Assembly (NCBI GenBank): GCA_903904855.1 | Contig: CAIVEH010000178.1 | Coordinates: 1 to 34,065 of the forward strand | Origin: an uncultured Bacteroidota bacterium | GTDB lineage: Bacteria > Bacteroidota > Bacteroidia > Chitinophagales > Chitinophagaceae | Direction of reading: 5' to 3' | DNA length: 34,065 nucleotides | Translations under genes and position numbers: made by a program | The notes under the pieces: model-generated | The model's database searches: none | What the model was told of the DNA's origin: nothing | Seen by the model: only the letters and a program-made list of their open reading frames with translations | Shown: piece after piece, positions 6,114 through 15,148 of the stretch | How positions within the stretch are numbered: the stretch's first letter is position 1 | How the letters are laid out: each line of letters starts with the position of its first letter

Positions 6114-7250
6114 ATGAAAAAATCACTGAGCAGAATAATGGTCATTTCACTGTTAAGCCTGCTGTTTGTAACCAACACTGCGGAGAAAGTCCGCGCACAG
6201 GATGTGGAAGTTTCCTTCCAGACTTTTTATGATAATCTGGCGCCTTATGGCCAGTGGGTAGATGACCCGCAATATGGCCAGATATGGGTACCTAATGAGG
6301 AGGGCAATTTCAGGCCATATGGCAGCCGCGGCCACTGGGTAATGACCGATCTGGGAAATACCTGGGTAAGTGATGACCCATGGGGCTGGGCCTGCTACCA
6401 CTACGGCCGCTGGACTTATGACGGCTACTACGGCTGGGTATGGATACCTGGTTATGATTGGGCTCCGGCCTGGGTGAGCTGGAGGTATGGCGAAGGCTAT
6501 TGCGGATGGGCGCCACTGGGCCCGGGCGAAGGATTGGGTTATAACTGCCCCGATACATGGTGGATATTTCTGGATGCTAATTATCTGTATTCACCCGATT
6601 GTTTCCACCACTGGAGAGGCCCTTCATTTAATATAGACTATATACGCAGAACCAGTATGGTGAGCAACTACAATTATGATGTGCGTACACATGTTCAGTA
6701 TAATTGGGGACCAAGAAGGGAAGATATGGAACGCGAATTTCACCACCCTGTTCAGGTGTACAGGTTTAATGAATCGCACAGGGCAGGCGGCGCCAGCATT
6801 ACTGGTCAGAGTGTGAATATGTACCGTCCGGAAATAAGCAGGAACCCGGTAAATGAAGTGCGCCCAAACCGTTCTTACCAGTCAAGTCATCCGTTGAACC
6901 AGCCTCAGCAACACGAAAATATCAATTATAACAGGCCATCAGGTTTCAGGCAGGAAACACAGGGCAGGCCGGTGCAGCAGAATAACTACAGGCAGCCACA
7001 ACGCCAGGAACAACCAAGACAACAGCCACAGGTTCAGCCACAACGCCAGGAGCAACCAAGGCAACAACCTCAGTTTCAGCCACAGCGTCAGGAGCAGCCA
7101 AGACAACAGCCACAGATTCAGCCACAGCGCCAGGAGCAGCCAAGACAACAACCACAGGTTCAGCCACAGCGCCAGCCTCAACCACCAGTAAGGCAACCAA
7201 TGCCTCCAGCAAACCAGGAGCCACAACGCCAGGGTGGGGGAAGAAGATAA
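6114..7250 (+). CDS. Exported DUF6600-type protein with Gln/Arg/Pro repeat tail
   Basis: The start is placed at ATG 6114 (MKKSLSRIMVISLLSLLF), which gives a signal peptide cleaved near VRAQDV. An in-frame ATG at 6060 would add an 18-residue hydrophilic leader and is less likely. The mature protein is 378 residues minus the signal. Residues about 30-190 form a Trp/Tyr/Gly-rich domain (YGQWVDDPQYGQIWVP, DPWGWACYHYGRW, YGWVWIPGYDWAPAWVSWR), the hallmark of the DUF6600 family. The C-terminal third is low-complexity Gln/Arg/Pro with four 14-residue repeats. The protein is probably periplasmic or surface bound. The function is unknown; the positively charged, disordered tail suggests binding to a polyanion or the cell wall (inference). 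It has its own terminator. Confidence 0.8.
   Translation: MKKSLSRIMVISLLSLLFVTNTAEKVRAQDVEVSFQTFYDNLAPYGQWVDDPQYGQIWVPNEEGNFRPYGSRGHWVMTDLGNTWVSDDPWGWACYHYGRWTYDGYYGWVWIPGYDWAPAWVSWRYGEGYCGWAPLGPGEGLGYNCPDTWWIFLDANYLYSPDCFHHWRGPSFNIDYIRRTSMVSNYNYDVRTHVQYNWGPRREDMEREFHHPVQVYRFNESHRAGGASITGQSVNMYRPEISRNPVNEVRPNRSYQSSHPLNQPQQHENINYNRPSGFRQETQGRPVQQNNYRQPQRQEQPRQQPQVQPQRQEQPRQQPQFQPQRQEQPRQQPQIQPQRQEQPRQQPQVQPQRQPQPPVRQPMPPANQEPQRQGGGRR
6993..7175 (+). repeat. 42-bp coding tandem repeat
   Basis: Four complete 42-bp units start at 6993, 7035, 7077 and 7119, with a partial fifth at 7161. Each encodes QPQRQEQPRQQPQ plus V, F or I. The period is exact and in frame, so copy-number change would not break the gene. 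Units differ mainly by synonymous changes. Confidence 0.9.
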
Positions 7251-7273
7251 ATTATCTGGATTGATATATTTTA

Positions 7274-7301
7274 CAATGCCCCGTTATTATGCGGGGCATT
7301 G
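7274..7301 (+). terminator. Hairpin terminator after the DUF6600 gene
   Basis: CAATGCCCCG (7274-7283) and CGGGGCATTG (7292-7301) form a perfect 10-bp GC-rich stem with an 8-nt loop, 24 bp after the stop codon. The T-tract is weak, but the position and stem strength support a terminator. Confidence 0.75.
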
Positions 7302-7482
7302 TTGTATGAAATAAGACAATAAAACCATTCATTATCAACACATTAGCAATTGTAAAAACACAGCCATCATCGATATTGAAAATCAGCAACTCCCTTTTTA
7401 TTTTACCAAAATGCCATTAGGAATTTCTATTTTATTATTTTAGGGGCTTAATCGATTCTAAAATCATTCCTGTAGCTTTAAT

Positions 7483-8802
7483 ATGAAGCGGCTGATCCTT
7501 TTATTCTTCCTGTTCCCAGGTGTTTTGTCAGCCCAAATACAGCAGAAGAAGGTTATTGAACCGGATAAAGAAATTATTGCGAAAAATATACAAAGCATTT
7601 CTGGGGTAACAGGTAGTAGTCCATTCACAAGGGCAGCGGAAATACTTGTTACTCACAATGTTACTGATAGTGGTGAACATATTACCACAACCGTTTTTTT
7701 TCGAAACCTCACCGCATTAGATTCTGCTAGCTTTGATATCATTACCGATATTTCACCCTCAGTAGTTGATAAGTTCAAAACAGATGCTATTTCCGCTTGG
7801 AAAGAGGAGTTAGTAACGGGTATTCCTGATCTTCCTGACTTTATAGGCGATGAAATAGTACTAAAGCTCCTTACCCAGCTTGAATTAAAATTGAATGATA
7901 TTGCTGTCGATAAACTGGAGATAATAGCCGCGCTGCCAAATCTACCCTTGGTTAAAACGGATGAAATGCCAACCCTTCAACATCTTGCCTTAAACATAAT
8001 AAACACCGCAGATATTGCAGCTGTTGCCCTGGAATTAATAACAACATTACCGAACCTTCCGTTGGTAAAAACGGATGAAATACCAATTATTAAACACCAG
8101 CCCTACACCCAAATCATAATCGCTGATTTACTTCCTGAATTTGTAGCTATTAAAACAAACCTCCCACCACTTCCTTTTTTTATTGCTGATGATATTGATG
8201 ACATAATACTCCATCCGGCAGTAAAATTATATACGGCACAAATACCTATTGGTAAAGCCGATTCAGTAAGCCCCTTTGTCATGATTGAGGAAGAGTTATT
8301 TGGTGTTGATAGTATGCATCTTTCGGAGGAGGGGTATAGTTTGCTGGAAAAGCTGGAAGGGTATTCGCCCGATCTGTATTCACTGAATGATGGTGGCTAT
8401 ACTATTGGTTTTGGCTTTTTTGTTCCTTATAGTGAAGGATCTAAATGGAGGAAAGGTGTAACATGGGAGGAAGCTGAGCGACTGATACACCAGAAAGTGC
8501 CATCGTATGAAAACCAGGTAAAAGAATTTATCAATGTAATGCTGACGCAAAGAGAATTTGATGCGCTGACCATGCTGGCCTACAACCTGGGTGGCTTTTC
8601 GAAGGCTACCAGTATAGTGAATGATGTAAACAACCTGGATGGTTTTGATCAGCTGCAGAAAGACTGGAAAAGATTCATACATTCAAAAGCACCCAACGTA
8701 TCCAAAGGATTGATGAATAGGCGAAAAGACGAATTGGGTGTAAGAAGTATAGCAGATTATCAACCTGACAGAAAAGTTATAATTTATAAAAACAGAAACT
8801 AA
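7483..8802 (+). CDS. Exported GH24-type lysozyme with four 38-residue repeats
   Basis: This is a 439-residue protein with a signal peptide (MKRLILLFFLFPGVLSAQ). Residues about 113-264 contain four imperfect repeats of 37-38 residues, each opening with a (L/I)P-x-LP motif followed by D(E/D)(I/M), at residues 114, 151, 189 and 227. Residues about 280-425 match T4-type lysozyme (GH24), which cuts peptidoglycan: LLEKLEGYSPDLYS, GGYTIGFGF, TQREFDALTMLAYNLG, and GLMNRRKDE near the end. E292 matches catalytic Glu11 of T4 lysozyme, and T307, exactly 15 residues later, matches Thr26. The Asp20 position (301) is Leu, and the usual GYGH is GFGF, so activity may be altered. The downstream gene overlaps by 1 bp (TAATG). 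A role in the cell wall or against rivals is inferred. Confidence 0.8.
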   Translation: MKRLILLFFLFPGVLSAQIQQKKVIEPDKEIIAKNIQSISGVTGSSPFTRAAEILVTHNVTDSGEHITTTVFFRNLTALDSASFDIITDISPSVVDKFKTDAISAWKEELVTGIPDLPDFIGDEIVLKLLTQLELKLNDIAVDKLEIIAALPNLPLVKTDEMPTLQHLALNIINTADIAAVALELITTLPNLPLVKTDEIPIIKHQPYTQIIIADLLPEFVAIKTNLPPLPFFIADDIDDIILHPAVKLYTAQIPIGKADSVSPFVMIEEELFGVDSMHLSEEGYSLLEKLEGYSPDLYSLNDGGYTIGFGFFVPYSEGSKWRKGVTWEEAERLIHQKVPSYENQVKEFINVMLTQREFDALTMLAYNLGGFSKATSIVNDVNNLDGFDQLQKDWKRFIHSKAPNVSKGLMNRRKDELGVRSIADYQPDRKVIIYKNRN

Positions 8803-9305
8803 TGAAACGATATCTATACGCCTTGGCGATACTGTCTGTTTTACCATTGAAAACTACCTGCTACGCACAGGAAACAGACTCAGCAAAAGTTGTAAAAACC
8901 TTATTGAAGTGCTGGCGCGCGCTCAGCCATGAATACTCAACTATTTATGGGTTGGAAGAGGAAGAAATAAAAACGTACTCTAAACAGAAGGTATGTTTTG
9001 GTAGCGATAGTTTAACCATCTATTATGGTACGCTATATTCCCCGAAATACTCTGTAAAGAAGGTTAATGCGGAAAATTTCGCTAAAGAGAATTTCGATGT
9101 GAGCAAAGGAAGGCTTGGTATTACAAGAGACAGCGTTTACGAAATAACCATTAATTCAGTAACCAAACCATTGCCTAACGGCAAAACTCATAAAATGACA
9201 GATGTGATAGCCTTCGATGGTGATTGTATCTATGTGGTTAAAGATGGTGTTATTTTTAAATTGTTCGACAGTGAAGCTAAGAAAGAGGCTAGAGGGGCGA
9301 ATTGA
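8802..9305 (+). CDS. Small exported protein of unknown function, coupled to lysozyme
   Basis: This is a 167-residue protein starting at ATG 8802, which overlaps the last base of the lysozyme stop codon, so translation is likely coupled. An N-terminal signal peptide is visible (YLYALAILSVLPLKTTCYAQ, cleavage after AQ). The mature part of about 145 residues is mixed alpha/beta with no family that I recognise. Its last third is strand-rich (LGITRDSVYEITINSV, DVIAFDGDCIYVVKDGVIFKLF). Two cysteines, in KCWR and KVCFG, could form a disulfide. Because it shares the periplasm with the upstream lysozyme and is co-translated, it may modulate or inhibit that enzyme. This is inference from context only. 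Confidence 0.7.
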   Translation: MKRYLYALAILSVLPLKTTCYAQETDSAKVVKTLLKCWRALSHEYSTIYGLEEEEIKTYSKQKVCFGSDSLTIYYGTLYSPKYSVKKVNAENFAKENFDVSKGRLGITRDSVYEITINSVTKPLPNGKTHKMTDVIAFDGDCIYVVKDGVIFKLFDSEAKKEARGAN

Positions 9306-9333
9306 GCAATGAATTATTCAATACTCAATTCGC
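9297..9333. terminator. Bidirectional hairpin between convergent genes
   Basis: GCGAATTGAG (9297-9306) and CTCAATTCGC (9324-9333) are perfect 10-bp reverse complements. The loop contains an inner TGAAT-T-ATTCA hairpin. The element overlaps the stop of the plus-strand gene and precedes the end of the minus-strand protease gene (9341), so it can serve both directions. Confidence 0.7.
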
Positions 9334-9340
9334 TGTAATA

Positions 9341-12300
9341 CTACTCAAAAACAATCTTCCCCACAAAATTATTCCCGCCAATTATCATCTTTACGAAGTA
9401 AACCCCATGGGCCAGGTTTTCGGTCTGGATGGTAGTGGTGTTGTTCCATTGGGTGGCTGTAAATGTGGATGAATAAATGCTTCTTCCCATATCGTCTGTG
9501 AGTTTCAGTTGCATTTTTGTACCTGCATCCGCAAACCACTGGATGGTGAATCTGTCGTTGTGGGTAGGGTTCGGGAATATGTTTACAAATGTGTTGTTGT
9601 TGATCCACTCTATTGTTTTTTCGGGCAGTACCAGGCTGGTATGGTCTTCCATATAAGCAGTAAGGCGGTAATGAATCAGTGTACCTGTATTAATAAACTG
9701 ATTGGGCTGGTCGGTAAAATTATACTGCTGACCAAAATGATGCTGAGAATGGACACTGTCGATTGTGGAATACCCGTTATTTCCAATCGCCCGTTGCAAT
9801 ATATAGTGATTCACCACGCCATCCAGGTAAGAAGTCCAGGTATTGAGTATGCTCTTGTGGCTCACCATAGTGGCATTGAAACTGATGAAGTTGGTGGCAG
9901 AATCATCCCCTTTTACAGTTCTTATAGGGGAGTAATAAGTATTGCCATTTGTTGTCATTGTCCACTTGAGGCGGTAATAAAGTACTGGATGGTTATTGAA
10001 GTTTACCGGGTCCTGGAAGGAATAGTTTCCTACAGATACATGCATAGCAGGGGTATCAATTGCTGTGGCAAAATGAATGGAATCAAGCGACCATTGCACT
10101 GTGTAAACCGCAACAGAGGTATCAATCCATGAATTCCAGTAGCAGGCCCCATAAGTGCCATTGCGCCAGGCCATGAAATTAAGATAATCTACGCCAGCGG
10201 GGAATGTGCCTGTAGGGCCACCATCGTTAAACCAGAATTCAGAAAATGGCTGGGTCCTTATCTCGGCATAATATCCCTTATCGTAGGGCACCCATTTCAC
10301 ATTCTGGTGGCGGTGATAAATATAAGTGCCGCCAGTATCGTCGGCCAGAGTTCCGTTTTCGGTCTGGTAGCTGCCGGGATTGCTAAACTGAGTGATGCCC
10401 AACCGGTAGGCATCGGTAATGGGGCTGCATGATGGGCAGGTGGTATTGTGGAGTACACTCACAAGGTCACTTTCCAGCAGATACAATCGTATTCCAAAGG
10501 TATCCGCAGGCTGCTGCGTAGGCCTGAACGAATAGCTTTCGGGGAATGTATATTGTGATGCATCCGGATTATACAATGTATCATGATTGTAAAGATTCAA
10601 TGTAGCATTGCTGATCTGCTGATTATTGGGCTGTACAGATGCCAGTACCGTATTGTTCCAAAGGTAATCAGTCCATTGGCTACCATTCAGACTTAGCAGG
10701 GTCAATGCCGAAGAACCAGATTGATAAATGGGATTTGCAAGGTCAAATATATGTATATCATCAACCGCAATACCTTCATATGTTACCCCCGGGTCGGCGG
10801 CCAATACAAAACGGAAATGTGTAGTATAGCCTGGGCCGGGTTGAGGTAAAAGTATAGATGCCACATGCCAGCGGGTAAAGCCTTTGGTGTTCCAGATATT
10901 AAAAGTGGAATCGTACCAATTAGTGCCTTGTCCGGAAGCGCCAAGTTTGGTCCAGTTTATACCATCATAAGAATATTCCAGATAAGCAGCATCACATAGG
11001 GTATTGCCACAGTTTTCAATATCGCTTGCCATGCTGAAACTAAGCATTGGCTTTGTAAGACCTGATAAATCGAAGCAAGGAGAATAGAGATAAGAGACTT
11101 CCAGATTGCTGTAATTGCCAGAAAGATTTGTTTTCCAGGCTTTTGTGCCGCTGGCGGCCTTGTTAATATTCGTGGATGCAGGTGTGCCATATTGCCATGA
11201 ATCTTTATAACCATCGTGGTAATATCCACCATCACCAGCCTCGAAATTCTCCAGATAAGGATAAGAATTAACTACCTGGCTATTGCGGAAATGATAATTA
11301 ATTATACTGTCATTGGCAAGGTATGAATCGCCGGTTTCGCTGAGCCATACATTTAAGTTGTGTGTGGTGCCCTGCGCCATGCTCAACTGCTGCGAAAAAG
11401 TATAATTGACCGTAGCTTTTGGGCCAATCGAATCAAGCATTCCGGAATAAGTGGTGCCGCCATCAAGGCTGTAATAAAGGTTGATATTGTGAAGAGTATG
11501 GTTTACCCCATTATGCACCCTGACAGTAAGTGGACCCGGAGAAGGTAGTCCGCAATTATTGGGGGCAGGGGATACAATACCAACCATTGCAGCATCGTTG
11601 ACAACTGTATACAGATTGAAATTATCGATAGTAATTCCATTACCATAATCGGTTGCAGCTATCAGTGAAGTATCGCTCTGGCCAAAAGAAACCTGGGTAC
11701 TGGAGGAAAAATTCTTACCAAAATGTCTTGCAAGGTCGGTAAGGGAGAGTGAATTTACTGTAGCTACATGTCCGGGATAGGCTGTAAGATTGTAGGTAAA
11801 TAAAGTATCCCATGGCGATGTATCATTGAGTCGGGCAGTTACCAGGTTGCCAGTCGCAGATTTAGGATTGCCATGTAGCAGATAATCAAAATCTACCCTT
11901 AATTCGGTAGTAGCCGTATCATAATTGCTTAGGTTAAAGGTGCCTGTGAATGAATTTTTGCTGCCATTAAAAAGTCGCTGGTATGCATCGAGACTAACAG
12001 ATCTGTTGCCGGATATGGTAATATTATCATTTACAAAAGAGCGCATCCTGCCTGAATCAGTGGCTGTAAAAAAATCCCAATGACCATTGGGCGATAACCC
12101 AACAGAATCGTGCTGAACACCAAAAGCAGGAAGTGTTTCAAAACCTTCATTGAATGGAGTTGCAAGGTTGATTGTATCGTTGGGAATATTCAGTATTGTA
12201 ACCTGGGTAGTGTCGTTAATCAGATTTGGATCTGAGATACGGAGGTTATGTATTGCCACCTTGATGGTATAGCTGCCAATAGCTGAAAAGTTCAATCCCG

Positions 12301-14995
12301 GAACTGAAATGATTGCAGTATCATTGACCGGAAGTGGGGTAATACCATTCAGACTTTGCCATGGGCCGCCATTGATCTGCCACGATAATTTATAACTGTC
12401 ACAAACAGCAGTATATAGATTTCTTACCCTAATCTTCATTGTAGTGGATGTGCCTAATTGCGAACTCGTAAACATTCTGCCACTTACAGGCGCAACTATT
12501 TTATCAGCCATCAGATCGCCGTTGGATACAGGCTTGCTGCAATCGCCACTATTGGCAACTACCTTAAGCGCTACACTCCTGTAGGCTGGTAGTCCGTTGA
12601 TAACAGGCTGCACGGTAACATAGGAGGCTGAATTGAGGGGCAGGTTTCTGAAAGTATACATAGTATCGGTTGTAGAGTCAACCACCTGCATGTAAAATCC
12701 TTTTTTCTGCAAAAGGTAATAAGAAGTGGCATTCTTTACTGGCGACCAGTGCATATTAAAATATCCGGGGCATTGTGATGCAGAGGCCTGCAAAACGGCC
12801 TGCGCATTCACGCAGAACCTGCCTGAAGTAGCTGTTTCACTTGTTCCGTTCCTTGATAGCCTTACCAGCATATTGCAACTGCTGATACTGTCGGGCAGAA
12901 AACTGCAGTGCCGGGCAGTGGGGGGTAGGGTGTCGGAAACTGTTTTCCAGTTAGTTCCATTATCCTGCGATAATTCCAGCTTAAAAGTATTGGTAATCGT
13001 ACCAGCATCCCAGAAAGCCCTTACTGTATCGAAAGGTGAAATGTCGCTTAGTAACTGCTCGCCACCAATAGGGAAGGTGAGATGCAGGGAGGCAGGCACA
13101 AAATCATACGCGATAACATAATGCTGCGGGCCATAGGGTATGCTGTATCCTTTTGTTTTAATGGTATAAATGCCTGCAACAGGATTATTAATAGTCACCT
13201 GCTCCACATTATTGGTATGGTCAAATCCTTCAACTGCATTTTTGTTTACATTGGCTACTGATGGGTCAAGCACCAATGGCAAATGAACAGTACCTGTTGG
13301 CTCCTTTACCGTAAGATCCATGTCGTTTACAAGTTGTTTGGCTGACGAAACGCTTGCCGGTATATCGGCCCAGTACAGCATAATTTTAAGTTGTCCGGTA
13401 CCGGTGGGAACAGTTATAGTATAAGATTGTGAATCGCCATTGCTGATATTATTGGTTGTATATCTGGAACTATCAATCATCAATAACGACCGGTAAATAT
13501 CCATTTCCCCAAAACCATGATTGAAATCGGGGCCGGGATTTCCCAGGTCCATTGCTCCATTTAGTAAAATAGTTTTCAGCAGGTCGGCCCTTGGTTGCGA
13601 ACCGCTATTTAGTTGTTTGTAGCGTTGGGTAAGCACAGCAAGTCCTCCAGCAACATGAGGCGAGGCCATACTGGTACCAGCAGCCCATTCGTAATCATCT
13701 ATGCCCACTGTGGAATAGACAATCAGGCCTGTGGCTTCAATTTCAGGTTTCAACCTGCCATCCCTCATTGGCCCGCGCGATTCGTCGCCAACATCTGTAT
13801 AATGGTCCATCATACTACCCACTACAACATTATTTTTGGCAGGCTGGTATCCTCCGCCAATTGTAGCATACCCCTGGGGGTATGGGCTACAGGTACCGGC
13901 GCCATCGTTTCCGGAAGCGAATACATGCAGCACATAAGGATATTGGATGGAAAGCGTATCTACAAACCTTGAATAACCATCGTAAGTACCGGCATAGGCA
14001 CAATTTCCGGAAACAACCTCATAAGAGTTGTTGGTAATGGTCATATTGAAATCGTGATACATCGCTCCGGTAGATGGCAGAACCAGATCGTACAGATAAT
14101 CAATCAACGCAACATGAGGAGCCATACCCTGTGCAAATGGATCTATATTGCCTGATCCTCCAACTATACCATTTACGTGTTCGCCATGATTGCTGAGCGG
14201 AACCGGGTTGAAGTTGGTAATACGATCGTTTATATCAGCATGATAAATGCCCGATGCATCATCACCCACACCAACGGTTACACTGTCGCCTTGCAGGTCG
14301 TATCCTCCATGAATCTTAGCTGCAGTTGCAATATTTCCCTTTACTGCCGGTACCGATTCGATGTCGAGCGGCACAATATCCGATACAGGGCTGATACAAC
14401 TTACGCCATACCATTGTGCCAATGCCTGGATTTTTGAAGCGTCAATTATAATCTTATAAGAAGCGTACTTTTCCAATGGGCTTCTCTCAATCTGTCCACC
14501 TATTCCTGCAATAAATTGCTTGATTTTTGAGGCCTCAATTCCCTGATAAAAGGAAACCAATACCTCAATTCCTCCAATTTTATTTTTAACCAGGCCCCAT
14601 ACATATTCACTTGATTTCCATTCCGGTTTTGAATTGATAAAGCTATGTATGGGCAATTCCAAAATTGCTTCCTTGTCAACAGGGAATTGAACGTGGGCTA
14701 TAAAAGTATTTTCCGGGATATACTCCAGCAGTGAAACGCCATGCTGCTTCAATGATTCCTGCTGCGATTGATCGGGCAGACTATTGAAATGGATAAAAAC
14801 CATGATAGGCTCTTCAGTATTTTTGGTGGCAGCCATGCTATCCAGCCAGCCAGCTGCATTCGGAGTTGCTGTAATGGTGCCGCTTTTTAATAATATGTTA
14901 TGCTTATTATTGGTTTCCTGAGCCATTCCTGAAAAAGGGCAAATGACAAATAATAAAAACAGTAAGCAGAGCAGTTTTTGTATTGTTACACTCAT
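9341..14995 (-). CDS. Giant T9SS-secreted subtilisin-like (S8) serine protease
   Basis: This is a 1884-residue protein with a signal peptide (LLCLLFLLFVICPFSGMAQ). Residues about 40-215 look like a propeptide or inhibitor region. The S8 catalytic domain spans about 235-505: Asp in VGDDASG (D245 or D246), His270 in NHGEHVNG, the oxyanion-hole Asn in FASGNDGAG, and Ser442 in GTSMASPHVAGG. The triad is complete. Downstream come an Ig/fibronectin-like region (about 650-800), CARDB-like beta domains, two jelly-roll/MAM-like segments (FNEGFETLPAFG and YLENFEAGDGGYYHDGY), and a C-terminal T9SS sorting domain (NIFPNPTHNDRFTI, HGVYFVKMIIGG, GKIVFE). It would degrade extracellular protein at the cell surface. 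It is transcribed alone and convergent with the lysozyme unit. No frameshift is seen over 5.6 kb. Confidence 0.93.
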   Translation of the reverse strand: MSVTIQKLLCLLFLLFVICPFSGMAQETNNKHNILLKSGTITATPNAAGWLDSMAATKNTEEPIMVFIHFNSLPDQSQQESLKQHGVSLLEYIPENTFIAHVQFPVDKEAILELPIHSFINSKPEWKSSEYVWGLVKNKIGGIEVLVSFYQGIEASKIKQFIAGIGGQIERSPLEKYASYKIIIDASKIQALAQWYGVSCISPVSDIVPLDIESVPAVKGNIATAAKIHGGYDLQGDSVTVGVGDDASGIYHADINDRITNFNPVPLSNHGEHVNGIVGGSGNIDPFAQGMAPHVALIDYLYDLVLPSTGAMYHDFNMTITNNSYEVVSGNCAYAGTYDGYSRFVDTLSIQYPYVLHVFASGNDGAGTCSPYPQGYATIGGGYQPAKNNVVVGSMMDHYTDVGDESRGPMRDGRLKPEIEATGLIVYSTVGIDDYEWAAGTSMASPHVAGGLAVLTQRYKQLNSGSQPRADLLKTILLNGAMDLGNPGPDFNHGFGEMDIYRSLLMIDSSRYTTNNISNGDSQSYTITVPTGTGQLKIMLYWADIPASVSSAKQLVNDMDLTVKEPTGTVHLPLVLDPSVANVNKNAVEGFDHTNNVEQVTINNPVAGIYTIKTKGYSIPYGPQHYVIAYDFVPASLHLTFPIGGEQLLSDISPFDTVRAFWDAGTITNTFKLELSQDNGTNWKTVSDTLPPTARHCSFLPDSISSCNMLVRLSRNGTSETATSGRFCVNAQAVLQASASQCPGYFNMHWSPVKNATSYYLLQKKGFYMQVVDSTTDTMYTFRNLPLNSASYVTVQPVINGLPAYRSVALKVVANSGDCSKPVSNGDLMADKIVAPVSGRMFTSSQLGTSTTMKIRVRNLYTAVCDSYKLSWQINGGPWQSLNGITPLPVNDTAIISVPGLNFSAIGSYTIKVAIHNLRISDPNLINDTTQVTILNIPNDTINLATPFNEGFETLPAFGVQHDSVGLSPNGHWDFFTATDSGRMRSFVNDNITISGNRSVSLDAYQRLFNGSKNSFTGTFNLSNYDTATTELRVDFDYLLHGNPKSATGNLVTARLNDTSPWDTLFTYNLTAYPGHVATVNSLSLTDLARHFGKNFSSSTQVSFGQSDTSLIAATDYGNGITIDNFNLYTVVNDAAMVGIVSPAPNNCGLPSPGPLTVRVHNGVNHTLHNINLYYSLDGGTTYSGMLDSIGPKATVNYTFSQQLSMAQGTTHNLNVWLSETGDSYLANDSIINYHFRNSQVVNSYPYLENFEAGDGGYYHDGYKDSWQYGTPASTNINKAASGTKAWKTNLSGNYSNLEVSYLYSPCFDLSGLTKPMLSFSMASDIENCGNTLCDAAYLEYSYDGINWTKLGASGQGTNWYDSTFNIWNTKGFTRWHVASILLPQPGPGYTTHFRFVLAADPGVTYEGIAVDDIHIFDLANPIYQSGSSALTLLSLNGSQWTDYLWNNTVLASVQPNNQQISNATLNLYNHDTLYNPDASQYTFPESYSFRPTQQPADTFGIRLYLLESDLVSVLHNTTCPSCSPITDAYRLGITQFSNPGSYQTENGTLADDTGGTYIYHRHQNVKWVPYDKGYYAEIRTQPFSEFWFNDGGPTGTFPAGVDYLNFMAWRNGTYGACYWNSWIDTSVAVYTVQWSLDSIHFATAIDTPAMHVSVGNYSFQDPVNFNNHPVLYYRLKWTMTTNGNTYYSPIRTVKGDDSATNFISFNATMVSHKSILNTWTSYLDGVVNHYILQRAIGNNGYSTIDSVHSQHHFGQQYNFTDQPNQFINTGTLIHYRLTAYMEDHTSLVLPEKTIEWINNNTFVNIFPNPTHNDRFTIQWFADAGTKMQLKLTDDMGRSIYSSTFTATQWNNTTTIQTENLAHGVYFVKMIIGGNNFVGKIVFE

Positions 14996-15148
14996 AAGAT
15001 ATTATATAACGTTTCTGGTATCTGAATTGTTGTTCAGCATACCACAGTTTGGTAATACAAGGTAAGATGAAATTATGAAGTTTGAATAATGTTAGTTGAT
15101 GGAATGAATTTTTATCAGTTTCATAGAGCAGGTGAAAAGCAAAAAACA

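Noticed and set aside
6939..7226. Two antisense Leu/Trp- and Ala/Val-rich frames
   Set aside because: Artefacts of the low-complexity Gln/Arg/Pro repeat read on the other strand.
9509..10132. 207-codon plus-strand frame
   Set aside because: Antisense inside the T9SS protease; no recognisable domain and no promoter.
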